DNA of 64,000 nucleotides from Nocardia thailandica NBRC 100428 (lineage in GTDB: Bacteria; Actinomycetota; Actinomycetes; Mycobacteriales; Mycobacteriaceae), in NCBI RefSeq assembly GCF_000308795.1, contig NZ_BAGK01000244.1, positions 1 through 64,000 of the forward strand, read 5' to 3'. The notes below the pieces were generated by a model. The model saw nothing but the letters and a program-made list of their open reading frames with translations. It did not search any database and was not told the origin of the DNA. Each line of letters opens with the position of its first letter. Within the stretch, counting starts at the first letter, position 1. Positions 34,832-43,482 of this stretch are shown one piece after another. The position numbers were made by a program, and so were the translations under genes.

Positions 34832-35593
34832 TCACTTCCGTTGCCGGGGAGCGTTCTCCAGCGCGACCGCCACCGCCTCGGCGGCCCCGCCCGACCAGAC
34901 CGGCCCGTGGCCCGGCACCAGGGTGTCCGCCGGGACGGCCGCGAGCGCGGCGTAGCTGTCGAGGGTGGCGGCGGTGTCGTGGTTGAAGAAGTCCGGAAGC
35001 GGTTGCGGCCCGGCGATTCTCGAGGTCGGGTGCGCGGTCACCAGGGCGTCGCCGGTCGCGAGGACCCCGACGTCGGGCAGGTGGAAACCGCTGTGGCCGG
35101 AGGTATGCCCGGGGCAGGACACCGGGACCGGCCGGCCGGGCAGGTCGAGGGGCCCCTCGGCGGGGAAGGCCCGCGCGTGCGGCACCGTGTTCGGCAGCAA
35201 CCCGCCCGCGCAGGCGATGCCGACGGCCCAGCCGAGCGTGCGGCGATCGGTGAGCCGCTTGACCACGTCCAGCGGCGTCGCCGACTCGTGCACGTCACCG
35301 TGCGCGTGCGCCACCTCGACGGCGCTGGCGTACACCGGGATCCCGTAGCGGCGATGCAGATGATTCAGCGCGCCGACGTGATCCAGGTGCGCGTGCGTCA
35401 GCAGCACCCCGCGTAGATCCTCCGGCCGGTGCCCGAGCGCGGCGATGGTCCGCTCGATCACCGCCGCGTCCCGCAACCAGCCCGCGTCGATCAACGTGAG
35501 CTCACGACCCTCGCGCACCAGGACCATGTTCACGTGCGTGCCCTCGACCCGGAAGACCTCCGGGGCCACCTGCTCGTACCGCACGGCCGACAA
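34832..35593 (-). CDS. Metallo-beta-lactamase-fold hydrolase
   Basis: 253 aa from TTG 35593, or 250 aa from GTG 35584; GAGGAG is only two bases before TTG and eleven before GTG, so the start is unsettled. Zinc motif THAHLDHVG, further ligands in CPGHTSGHSGFHLP and ATGDALVTA, and a final His in VPGHGPVW. Full set of ligands, so probably active. It fits the glyoxalase-II/quorum-lactonase-like general group; substrate unknown. Confidence 0.85.
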   Translation of the reverse strand: MSAVRYEQVAPEVFRVEGTHVNMVLVREGRELTLIDAGWLRDAAVIERTIAALGHRPEDLRGVLLTHAHLDHVGALNHLHRRYGIPVYASAVEVAHAHGDVHESATPLDVVKRLTDRRTLGWAVGIACAGGLLPNTVPHARAFPAEGPLDLPGRPVPVSCPGHTSGHSGFHLPDVGVLATGDALVTAHPTSRIAGPQPLPDFFNHDTAATLDSYAALAAVPADTLVPGHGPVWSGGAAEAVAVALENAPRQRK

Positions 35594-35622
35594 CTCTCCT
35601 CACCCGGTCCGCCGACGGACCA

Positions 35623-37638
35623 CTACCAGATCTTCACCCGCTCCTCGGGCGCCAGATAGAGGGCGTCCTCGGGGGTGAGGCCGAACGCCTCGTGGAAGCT
35701 GTCGATGTTGCGGACGACCGCGTTGCAGCGGAACTCCGGCGGCGAGTGCGGGTCGACCGCGAGCCGGCGGATCGCCTCCTCGGGCCGGGCCTTCGTGCGC
35801 CACACCTGCGCCCAGCCGTAGAACACCCGCTGCAGCCCGGTCAGGCCGTCGATGACCGGCGGCTCGGCGCCGTCGAGGGAGATCCGGTATGCCTCCAGCG
35901 CGATGGACAGCCCGCCCAGGTCACCGATGTTCTCGCCGATGGTGAACTCGCCGTTGACGGTGTGCTCGTCGGGCAGGTCGGCCGGGGACAGCACGCTGTA
36001 CTGATCGATGAGCGCCTTGGTGCGGGCGGCGAACTCGGCGCGGTCGGCGTCGGTCCACCAGTCCTTCATGTTGCCGTCGCCGTCGTACTTGGCGCCCTGA
36101 TCGTCGAAGCCGTGCCCGATCTCGTGACCGATGACCGCGCCGATACCGCCGTAGTTGGCGGCGTCGTCGGCCTCCAGATCGAAGAACGGCGGCTGCAGGA
36201 TAGCGGCCGGGAAGACGATCTCGTTCATCCCCGGGTTGTAGTACGCGTTGACCGTCTGCGGGGTCATGAACCATTCGCCGCGGTCGACCTCGCCACCGAG
36301 CTTGCGCAGGTCCCGATCGTGTTCGGCCGCGTAGCCGTTGCGGTAGTTGCCCACCAGGTCGGCCGGGTCGATCACGATCGAGGAGTAGTCCCGCCAGGTG
36401 TCCGGGTAGCCGATCTTCGGGGTGAACTTCTCCAGCTTGGCCAGCGCGGCCGCCCTGGTGTCGGGGCCCATCCACTCCAGCTCGGCGATGTTGCGGCGGT
36501 AGGCCTCCTGCAGGTTGGCGACCAGCTCGAGCATGCGGGCCTTCGCCTCGGGCGGGAAGTGCCGCGCCACATACAGTTTGCCGACGGCCTCGCCCAGCAG
36601 GTCCTGCACCAGCGAGACCCCGCGCTTCCAGCGCTCCCGGTTCTCCTGTGCGCCGGTGAGGGTCCGCCCGTAGAAGTCGAAGTTCTCCTCCACGACCGCG
36701 TCGGTCAGGTACGGGGCCCGCGCGTGCAGCACCTGCCACGCCGCCCAGTCCTGCCAGTCGCGGCGCGGCAGCTCGGCCCAGGCGCGGGCGAAGGCATCCA
36801 GGTAGGACGGCTGACGCACCACCAGCTCGGCGAACAGCTCGGCACCGTCGCGACCGGTACCCGCGCTGAGCGCGGAAACCCACGCGGACCAGTCGAATTC
36901 GGGATGATCCTCGATCAGCGCGGCCAGGGAGGTGAGGTTGTAGCTCAGTTCGGCGTCGCGGCGGCGCACGACGTCCCAGTGCCCCGCGGCCAGCGTGCGC
37001 TCCAGCTCGACCACCCGGCGGGCCGCGTCCTCGGCGTCTGCCGGGACCAGACCGGCCAGCGCCGGATCGGCGGCGGCGAGGGCGAACAGCCGCGCGATGT
37101 GCGCCTGGTACTTCGCACGGATCTCGGCGTACTCGTCCTGCCGGTAGTAGGACTCGTCGGGCAGGCCGATCCCGGACTGGGTGGCGTGCACCAGATAGCG
37201 GGACGAGTCCTTGGCGTCGGTGTCGACGTAATAGGCCAGCGCGCCCCGCACCCCGGTGCGCTGCAGGCTGCCGAGCAGCGCGGCGAACACGCTCGCGTCG
37301 GCGACCTCGGCGATCGCGCGCAGCTCGTCCGCGACCGGGGCGAGCCCGGCGGCCGCGACGGCGTCGGTGTCCATGAAGCTGGAGTACAGGTCACCGATCC
37401 GGCGGGCGTCGGCGTCGCCGTCGGCGTTCGCGGCGCTGTTCTGGATGATCGCCTTGACATCGAGTTCGGCCTGGTCGTAGAGGGTGCGGAAGGCGCCGTC
37501 CACGGCGCGGTCCGCCGGAATCTCGTAATCGCGCAACCACTGGCCGTTGACGTGGGTGAACAGATCGTCCTGCACACGCACCTGCGCATCACGGAACGAC
37601 AGATCGATGCCGGAAGGAACGCTCAGTTCGGAAGTCAC
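35623..37638 (-). CDS. M13 family zinc metallopeptidase (Zmp1/PepO-like)
   Basis: 671 aa. Zinc site VIGHEIGHGFDDQGAKYDG (HExxH) with the third ligand in GENIGDLGGLSIALEAY, plus the substrate-binding NAYYNPGMNEIVFPAAIL, and the C-terminal ...EERVKIW, ending in Trp as neprilysins do. No signal peptide or N-terminal anchor, as for mycobacterial Zmp1 (Rv0198c), which is nonetheless found outside the cell. It stands alone, 49 bases from the DUF397 gene. Confidence 0.92.
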   Translation of the reverse strand: MTSELSVPSGIDLSFRDAQVRVQDDLFTHVNGQWLRDYEIPADRAVDGAFRTLYDQAELDVKAIIQNSAANADGDADARRIGDLYSSFMDTDAVAAAGLAPVADELRAIAEVADASVFAALLGSLQRTGVRGALAYYVDTDAKDSSRYLVHATQSGIGLPDESYYRQDEYAEIRAKYQAHIARLFALAAADPALAGLVPADAEDAARRVVELERTLAAGHWDVVRRRDAELSYNLTSLAALIEDHPEFDWSAWVSALSAGTGRDGAELFAELVVRQPSYLDAFARAWAELPRRDWQDWAAWQVLHARAPYLTDAVVEENFDFYGRTLTGAQENRERWKRGVSLVQDLLGEAVGKLYVARHFPPEAKARMLELVANLQEAYRRNIAELEWMGPDTRAAALAKLEKFTPKIGYPDTWRDYSSIVIDPADLVGNYRNGYAAEHDRDLRKLGGEVDRGEWFMTPQTVNAYYNPGMNEIVFPAAILQPPFFDLEADDAANYGGIGAVIGHEIGHGFDDQGAKYDGDGNMKDWWTDADRAEFAARTKALIDQYSVLSPADLPDEHTVNGEFTIGENIGDLGGLSIALEAYRISLDGAEPPVIDGLTGLQRVFYGWAQVWRTKARPEEAIRRLAVDPHSPPEFRCNAVVRNIDSFHEAFGLTPEDALYLAPEERVKIW

Positions 37639-37686
37639 GGGAACCAGTATGCCGATTCCCGCGACCGGGGGACGGGGAGCGGGGGA

Positions 37687-38052
37687 TCAGGCGCAGACGA
37701 ACTCGTCGTCGCGGACGCCCGCGACGAAGGCCGCCCATTCGGCGGCGGTGAAACGCAGGGTGGTGCCGCCGTGCCGGAGCAGCGTGCCGCCGTCGGGCGT
37801 GGGTGCGGTGGCCAGTTCGGGGTGCGGCCGACCGGCGAGCAGGCAGTGCAGGAACGACGTCCACAGCTCGGCGCGGACGGCGACGACCGGCTCGGGCGCA
37901 CCCTCGGCGGCGGGCGTGCGCCGGAATTTGCTGTCGCGTATCAGGACCACGTCGCCGTCGAACCGAACCTCGACACACTGGTTGCCGTTGTTGGAGTACG
38001 AGGAGGTGAACCAGCCGCGATCGGCCGGCACCCGGCTAGCTGTGGTGGCCAT
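37687..38052 (-). CDS. DUF397 family protein
   Basis: 121 aa from ATG 38052, placed so that the conserved N-terminus is RGWFTSSYSNNGNQCVEVRF; an upstream ATG at 38076 lies inside the XRE gene. The core includes VVLIRDSK, and a second DUF397-like end is FTAAEWAAFVAGVRDDEFVC, after an unusual 55-aa insert containing LWTSFLHCLLAGRP. DUF397 proteins accompany XRE/DUF5753 regulators in Nocardia and Streptomyces and are thought to act as their antagonist or partner (as with BldB/WhiJ-like systems). Confidence 0.85.
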   Translation of the reverse strand: MATTASRVPADRGWFTSSYSNNGNQCVEVRFDGDVVLIRDSKFRRTPAAEGAPEPVVAVRAELWTSFLHCLLAGRPHPELATAPTPDGGTLLRHGGTTLRFTAAEWAAFVAGVRDDEFVCA

Positions 38053-38062
38053 GCCACAAATC

Positions 38063-38914
38063 TTACACGCTCGCATACTCCCTGATCAGAGCCAGAGAAT
38101 CGGCGCGAGACAGGGATTGGTCGAGGGCGCGCTGGTAGGCGAAACGCAGATCGCGCACCTGTTCCTCGTCGTCGACGGCGCCGCCGAAGACCGCGCTCTC
38201 GGCCCACGCGAAGGTCGGTAGCTGTTCGGTTGCGAAGTCGATCAGATGGAAGCTGGACCCGCCGAGCACGGCCCCCGCCCGCGCGGTGAACGGGATGACA
38301 CGCACCTCGACGGTGTCGAGGTCGCGCAGCAGTGCCGCCAGGTGCTCGAGCTGGCCGCGCAGCACCTCGGGGCCGCCGGTCTGCTGGCGCAGCACCGCCT
38401 CGCCGACCACGGCCGTCAGCTCGAGCGGTCCGGCGCCGCGCAGCCGCTGCTGACGCCGCATCCGCAGCGCGACCAGCTGCTCCACCTGGACCGGGCGGAT
38501 CATCACGTCGGTGCTGATCAACGCCCTCGCGTAGGACTCCGTCTGCAACAGGCCGGGCACGAGCAGGCTGTCGTAGCTGCGCACGCTCTGCGCGCCGGCC
38601 TCCATCCCGTAGAGCCGCTGCAGCTCGGGACCGATCAGCGCGGCCGACTTCGCCCACCAGCCGCGCTGCTTGCTCGCCTCCAGCAGGGCGACCAGCTCGG
38701 CCCGCTCCTCGGCGGTGACGTCCAGCAGGTCGAGCACCGGCGTGATGGTCGCCGCGGTCAGCATCCGCCTGCCGTTCTCCACGTGTGACCAGTTCGCCGG
38801 GGTGAAACCCACCCGGCGGGCGAAGCTCGCGGAGTCGTAGCCGCGCTGCTCGCGCAGTTCGCGCAGGCGCAGCACGAGCTCCCAGCGGGCGACGGTGGGC
38901 GAGACAGGTGCCAT
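38063..38914 (-). CDS. XRE-family regulator with DUF5753 domain
   Basis: 283 aa. N-terminal helix-turn-helix (LRELREQRGYDSASFARRVGFTPANWSHVENGRR), then the DUF5753 domain (SYDSLLVPGLLQTESYARALI...VVGEAVLRQQTG...VIPFTARAGAVLGGSSFHLIDF). It is followed 10 bases later by its DUF397 partner. A -10-like TACGAT lies 8 bases before the ATG, so the transcript may be nearly leaderless. An upstream palindrome (38949-38964) is a likely self-operator. Confidence 0.9.
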   Translation of the reverse strand: MAPVSPTVARWELVLRLRELREQRGYDSASFARRVGFTPANWSHVENGRRMLTAATITPVLDLLDVTAEERAELVALLEASKQRGWWAKSAALIGPELQRLYGMEAGAQSVRSYDSLLVPGLLQTESYARALISTDVMIRPVQVEQLVALRMRRQQRLRGAGPLELTAVVGEAVLRQQTGGPEVLRGQLEHLAALLRDLDTVEVRVIPFTARAGAVLGGSSFHLIDFATEQLPTFAWAESAVFGGAVDDEEQVRDLRFAYQRALDQSLSRADSLALIREYASV

Positions 38915-38948
38915 GCCCCGCTATCGTACGCCTGTTGACACACCAGCA

Positions 38949-38964
38949 ACTGACTATTGTCAGT
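38949..38964. promoter_or_regulatory. Operator candidate between the XRE regulator and the divergent gene
   Basis: ACTGAC-TATT-GTCAGT, perfect 6-bp arms with a 4-bp spacer, 34 bases upstream of the XRE start in a 210-bp AT-rich divergent region. TTGACA (38935-38940) lies beside it on the plus strand. It suits a helix-turn-helix dimer that controls both directions. Confidence 0.5.
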
Positions 38965-39124
38965 GCAGTTGTGCGGCATTACGCTGTATCGAACGGCAAA
39001 AATCCATAGATGTCCGGCTGTTATAGGAAAGTTTTGTTTCTTACCGGTTCGTGATGAAACGTTTGCCGAACCGCGAGCGAATCCACAGCTACATCCAGTC
39101 ACCGTCGGCAGAGACGAGGTCGTG

Positions 39125-39628
39125 ATGAGCACGGAAACAGGCGGTTTCACCGCGGCGGAAGAGTATTCGGCCACCCAGGACGCGCTCGCGCGCTGTCGCC
39201 ACTACCGCAAGATCAACGGTCTCTACGGTGTGGTCGACTCGGCGCTCGGCCGCATCATGCTCGAGATCGGCGCGGTCGGGGCGGTGGTGATGCCCGCCCG
39301 GCTCGGCGCCAAGGTGCGCGACCACCTCACCCGCCGCGGCGACCCGTGCGGCCCGGTCATCGCGCACCCGCGCTCGGGCCGCTGGACCTTCCTCACCGGA
39401 CCCACCGACAACTCCTACCTCGACACCGTGCTCTTCGCCGAGTTCTTCCGCGTCTGCGCGTCGGTGGCCCTGCCCGGCTCCGAGATCGTGCTGCCCTCGC
39501 CCGCCGACGAACGCAGCGGCTACCGCACCTGGGTCAACGCCCCCAACGGCGACTACCGGCCCGACTTCGCCCAGGTCGTCGCCTCGACCCGCGCCAACAC
39601 GGTGCCGGGCGCGATGCTCAGCGAGTAG
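39125..39628 (+). CDS. Uncharacterised small protein divergent from the XRE/DUF397 pair
   Basis: 167 aa from ATG 39125 (GTG 39122 directly precedes it). Conserved-looking core: RCRHYRKINGLYGVVDSALGRIMLEIGAVGAVVMPARLGAKVRDHL...GPVIAHPRSGRWTFLTGP, and an end motif RTWVNAPNGDYRPDF. The VIAHPRSGRWTFL segment resembles proteins loosely named primase/polymerase-like in actinomycete annotations, but catalytic motifs are not visible, so no function is given. The last 11 bases overlap the converging membrane-protein gene. Confidence 0.72.
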   Translation: MSTETGGFTAAEEYSATQDALARCRHYRKINGLYGVVDSALGRIMLEIGAVGAVVMPARLGAKVRDHLTRRGDPCGPVIAHPRSGRWTFLTGPTDNSYLDTVLFAEFFRVCASVALPGSEIVLPSPADERSGYRTWVNAPNGDYRPDFAQVVASTRANTVPGAMLSE

Positions 39629-40472
39629 GCACCGGGGGCACTGTGGGCACCGTGGGCACTGTGGGCACTACGGAAGCCGGCTCCCGGCCCATCTTGCGCT
39701 CGATCGACGTACTGAACACGTCCTTGCAGCGTTGCTCGGCGACGCTGTTCCCGGCGGCACGGTCCACGCAGTCCAGGTAGTCCCGGCCGCCGATATCCGT
39801 CCACAGCTGCCAGGCCGACCAGCCCGCCACCGCGATACCGAGGATGCCGAGCACCAGGCCGCTCCAGGCCAGGATCGTGCCGGTCGCGCGGCCACGACGG
39901 ATCCGCAGCACCGCGACGACGCCGACGATCACCGCGGCGAGGCCGAAGACGAGGCCGCCGAGCACGGTCACCCCGGCGAGCACCGCGAGCACGCCCGCGA
40001 CCAGCGCGACGACCGCGAGGGTCCTGCTCCGCGAGGCACGCGGATCGTCGTCGCCGATGTCCGGCGGCGCGTAGTGGCCGGGCGGCTGATCGGCCCGGGC
40101 GCCGCCGACGGACGCCGGCGCCGGGCGGCTCAGCTCCTCGACCTCGTCGGGCGTCACGTCGAAGATCGACCCGAGCGGGCGGGCACCCGCGGCCGGGCGC
40201 TCCGCGGAGATCGGATAGTCGCGCGGCGGGGGCTCGGGCGGCCGATGGCCGGGCCGGTCCTCGCCGCCCGGTGGCTTGCGGGGGAGCGGGGCGGGGCGCG
40301 ATTCGGCGTCGTCGGCGGCGGACCCCGGCGCGGGATACTCGCGGGGCGGCGGCTCGGGGGCGCGGCCCGTCAGATAGGCCGGGGGCGGGCGTCGGCGGCC
40401 GGAAACCGGTGGGGTGGCGGTGTTCTCACCCGAGTCGGGGTCGCCGGCGGGATCGTCGAGCGGATTCGGCAT
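39618..40472 (-). CDS. DUF4190-like membrane protein with disordered N-terminus
   Basis: 284 aa from ATG 40472 (GAGAGGG upstream). Residues 1-155 are Pro/Arg/Gly-rich with repeated PPPREYP/PPPRDYP units. Two membrane helices follow (LAVVALVAGVLAVLAGVTVLGGLVFGLAAVIVGVVAVLRI and GTILAWSGLVLGILGIAVAGWSAW), the DUF4190 pattern. A short extracellular end has two cysteines (DYLDCVDRAAGN...QRCKDVF), then a (VPT)n tail from a 9-bp DNA repeat. Function unknown. Confidence 0.75.
   Translation of the reverse strand: MPNPLDDPAGDPDSGENTATPPVSGRRRPPPAYLTGRAPEPPPREYPAPGSAADDAESRPAPLPRKPPGGEDRPGHRPPEPPPRDYPISAERPAAGARPLGSIFDVTPDEVEELSRPAPASVGGARADQPPGHYAPPDIGDDDPRASRSRTLAVVALVAGVLAVLAGVTVLGGLVFGLAAVIVGVVAVLRIRRGRATGTILAWSGLVLGILGIAVAGWSAWQLWTDIGGRDYLDCVDRAAGNSVAEQRCKDVFSTSIERKMGREPASVVPTVPTVPTVPPVPTR
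39628..39672. repeat. 9-bp tandem repeat at the 3' end of the DUF4190-like gene
   Basis: Five near-identical 9-base units (consensus GGCACYGTG) in a row, encoding Val-Pro-Thr repeats on the minus strand. A coding microsatellite liable to copy-number change; it begins where the convergent gene stops. Confidence 0.8.
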
Positions 40473-40547
40473 CGGTTCCCTCTCGGACGTGCGGCGCGGT
40501 GCCGCCGGGCACCGGATCTCCATCTCGGATGGTAGCCGCGCGCGGGA

Positions 40548-41321
40548 TCACTGACCGCCGAGGCGCGCGTGCATCTCCCAGATCAGGACCTCCGCCGGTC
40601 CGATCGGGCGGACCCGCTGCCCACCCGAATGCGTCAGCCGCACGGCGTCGCCCTGGTAGAGCGTGCCGATCCCCTCGACGTCCACGTCGCCCCGGGCGAC
40701 GAACAGATGCAGATAGGGGGCCTCGGGCAGTTCCACCGGCGCGCTGTCGGCCGCCAGGCGGGCCACGTGCAGGGCCGCGTGGCTGGAATTGATGGCGATG
40801 GCGGCGCGGTCGCGGTACCGGGGCAGGCCCGAGGCCACCGTGACGAGGCGCCCGCTCGCGAGCTCGTCGTCGATCTCGAGCTGCTGATACCCCGGCGACA
40901 GGCCCGGCTCGTCGGGAACCACCCACATCTGGACGAAATGCACCGGCTCGTCGTGCTCGGGGACCCGGCCGTCGATCCGCCACGAGTCGTTCTTCTCCGA
41001 GTGCAGGATGCCGGTCCCCGCGCTCATCCGCTGGGCGAGGCCGGGGTAGATGATGCCGCTGTGCCCCAGCGAGTCCTGATGGACCAGGCTGCCGCCGAGC
41101 ACCCAGGTCACGATCTCCATGTCGCGATGCGGATGGGTGTCGAATCCCTCACCCGGCAGGACGATGTCCTCGTTGTTGACCAGCAGCAGGCCGTGATGGG
41201 TGTTCTCGGGGTCGTAGTGCTCGCCGAAGGAGAACGAGTGCTTCGAATCGAGCCAGGACACACGCGTTTTCGCGCGGTCACCGGCCCGGTGGACGTCGAT
41301 GTGCGGCGCCATCGCGGTCAT
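40548..41321 (-). CDS. Pirin family protein
   Basis: 257 aa from ATG 41321 behind GAGGAGG. Double-cupin: FDTHPHRDMEIVTWVLGGSLVHQDSLGH carries the metal-binding His residues and the pirin signature; QRMSAGTGILHSEKN completes the first cupin. Bacterial relatives (YhhW/YhaK type) include quercetin 2,3-dioxygenase activity or redox sensing; the true role is unclear. It stands alone. Confidence 0.9.
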   Translation of the reverse strand: MTAMAPHIDVHRAGDRAKTRVSWLDSKHSFSFGEHYDPENTHHGLLLVNNEDIVLPGEGFDTHPHRDMEIVTWVLGGSLVHQDSLGHSGIIYPGLAQRMSAGTGILHSEKNDSWRIDGRVPEHDEPVHFVQMWVVPDEPGLSPGYQQLEIDDELASGRLVTVASGLPRYRDRAAIAINSSHAALHVARLAADSAPVELPEAPYLHLFVARGDVDVEGIGTLYQGDAVRLTHSGGQRVRPIGPAEVLIWEMHARLGGQ

Positions 41322-41423
41322 GCGAACCTCCTCGAACCTGCTATCCACTCACCGCCCCGCCCTCGAGTCTGCCACTTCCCCCGGCGCGTGGCCGGGTACG
41401 CCGGTGCGCCCTAAGCTCAGCGA

Positions 41424-42827
41424 GTGTCTGCGCCACGTTCTGACGACCCGGCTCGCGACGCCGCGACCGCACCGGTGACCGACGACGGCGACGCGGCCCA
41501 GCACTCGCTACGGCACCTGATCCGGGAGAGCGGCCAGGTCGTGCGGCGCAATCCCGAGATGCCCCGCCTCGCGCTGCTGCGGCTGACCGGACAGTTCGGC
41601 GACGGCATGTTCCAGGCGGCGCTGTCGGGCGCGATCCTGTTCAACCCCGAACGCGAGACCGACCCGCTCGCGGTGGCGGCCGGCTTCGCCGTGCTGCTCC
41701 TGCCGTACTCGGTGCTCGGGCCGTACGCGGGCGCGCTGCTCGACCGGTGGGACCGGCGGCTGGTCCTGCTCTGGGCCAACGTGCTGCGCGCGGTCCTCAT
41801 CCTGGCCGCCGCCCTCGGCCTGGCGAGCGGCCTGGGGGAGGGTCCCCTGCTGTTGCTGGCGCTGTCGGTGGTCGGCATCAGCCGGTTCGTCATGGCGGGC
41901 GTCTCGGCGGCGCTGCCGCGGGTCCTCGAACAACGCCGGCTGGTGCCGATGAACTCGATCCTGGCCACGGTCGCCTCCGCCTGCGCGGGGGTCGGCGCGG
42001 CCCTGGCGGTGGCGGTGATCGCCCTGATCGGCGCGGGCGACGCGGCCTCGGCGGTCGCGGTGGCGCTCAGCGCGGCGGCCTCGCTCGCGGCCGCGCTGCT
42101 GGCCCGCGGGTTCGCCTCCCACGTCCTCGGGCCGGAAACCGGGTCGGCGCGGACCGAGAGCACGGTCCACGCGGTGCTCACCGGCCTGCGCACCGGCGCG
42201 CTGGCCGTCTGGCAGTCCGCCCAGGTGACGACGGCGATGATCGGGATCGGCGTGCACCGCGTCGTGTTCGGCATCAACACCCTGGTCATGGTGCTGGTAC
42301 TGCGCAGGCCCGCCGAGGGCGCTGCGGCGGGCGGCGGCCTCGTCGGCTTCGGTGTCGCCATCGCCGTCACCGCGGGGGGCATGCTGCTGGCCGCGCTCCT
42401 CGCGCCGGTCCTGATCCCGCGCCTCGGCAGGCCGAAGACGGTGCTCGTCGGCCTGACCACCGCCGTCGCGGTACAGCTCACCCTGGTCACGCCGATCGCG
42501 GTGGCCACCAGCGGCGCCGCCGAGGACAACGCCTACCGGCTGCTGCTGGCCGGCGCCTTCGGCCTCGGCCTCGCCGGGCAGACCATCAAGCTCACCGGCG
42601 ACGCCGCCATGCAGATCGACATCGATGACGACCGGCGCGGGCAGGTGTTCGCCCTCCAGGACACCGTCTTCAACATCACCTTCGTGCTCGCCATCGCCGC
42701 CACCGCGCTGGTCATCCCCGCCGAAGGGCGCTCGCTGCCGGTCGTGCTGGCCGGGGCGGTGGTCTACCTGCTCGGCATCGCGGCCATCGTGGTCAACGCC
42801 CGCCGCGCACGGGGGCGGGCCGGCTAG
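41424..42827 (+). CDS. Major facilitator superfamily transporter
   Basis: 467 aa, start GTG 41424. Twelve hydrophobic segments; the cytoplasmic loop AGALLDRWDRRLVLLWANVLRA is the MFS motif-A equivalent between helices 2 and 3. Probably an exporter of the MFS_3/MdfA-like group (efflux of a small molecule). It overlaps the converging Ca-repeat protein by 4 bp. Confidence 0.88.
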   Translation: MSAPRSDDPARDAATAPVTDDGDAAQHSLRHLIRESGQVVRRNPEMPRLALLRLTGQFGDGMFQAALSGAILFNPERETDPLAVAAGFAVLLLPYSVLGPYAGALLDRWDRRLVLLWANVLRAVLILAAALGLASGLGEGPLLLLALSVVGISRFVMAGVSAALPRVLEQRRLVPMNSILATVASACAGVGAALAVAVIALIGAGDAASAVAVALSAAASLAAALLARGFASHVLGPETGSARTESTVHAVLTGLRTGALAVWQSAQVTTAMIGIGVHRVVFGINTLVMVLVLRRPAEGAAAGGGLVGFGVAIAVTAGGMLLAALLAPVLIPRLGRPKTVLVGLTTAVAVQLTLVTPIAVATSGAAEDNAYRLLLAGAFGLGLAGQTIKLTGDAAMQIDIDDDRRGQVFALQDTVFNITFVLAIAATALVIPAEGRSLPVVLAGAVVYLLGIAAIVVNARRARGRAG

Positions 42828-43348
42828 GCGGGCGGACGGTCCGGCGCGGACGTCGGAGCGGGCGGCGGCGCGCCGGTCTCGGTGGGTAACGGGGGAGCGG
42901 CGGTGCGCAGATCGACCGGGACGAGCGGCACCTCTGTCGTCAGGCAGGACACCGGGCCGGGAGCGGACGCGCCCGGCGACGAGGTGGCCGGCGCCGGGTC
43001 GGCCCGCGGGGCGGAGAGCGCACCGTCGGGACCGCGGACCGTCCACGGCAGCGGCTCGGCGCTCGCGTCGGCCGGTGCGCCGGTGACCCGATGCGACCAG
43101 GTGCCGAGGCCGTCGGGGTCGGTGTAGAAGTGGTCGAGCACGCCGTCGCCGTCGGTGTCGAGCGCGGCGACATCGGCGACGCCGTCCCGGTCGGAATCCC
43201 ACAGGGCGTCGTCGGGTGGGCCCGCGCCGTCGAAGTCGAGCCAGATCGCATCGGGCACGGCCGGGTCGGCCAGTGACAGGTCGGCGATGCCGGACCAGGT
43301 GGTCACCGTGCCGTCGCCGGTGCCGAAGACGTAATCGATCTCGTTCAC
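42824..43348 (-). CDS. DUF6802-like protein with Ca-binding-type Asp repeats
   Basis: 174 aa. N-terminal YVFGTGDGTVTTWSGIADLSLADPAVPDAIWLDFDG, then three Asp-rich loops DSDRDGVADV, DTDGDGVLDHF and DPDGLGTW, which look like type-3 thrombospondin/EF-hand-like calcium sites. The C-terminal 70 residues are Pro/Ala-rich and disordered. No clear signal peptide. The family name is from memory of similar mycolata proteins; function unknown. Confidence 0.6.
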   Translation of the reverse strand: MNEIDYVFGTGDGTVTTWSGIADLSLADPAVPDAIWLDFDGAGPPDDALWDSDRDGVADVAALDTDGDGVLDHFYTDPDGLGTWSHRVTGAPADASAEPLPWTVRGPDGALSAPRADPAPATSSPGASAPGPVSCLTTEVPLVPVDLRTAAPPLPTETGAPPPAPTSAPDRPPA

Positions 43349-43482
43349 ACCCGGATTGGACGCCGCCGGGAGCCGTTCGGTTCCGGCACGCCGGGACCAC
43401 CGTCAGTTGTATTGTCCCACGACGAGATCGGGGTATCTTTGGCCGCCAGCACTGTGCTCCGCCGCCACCCGGTGAGGAGATC

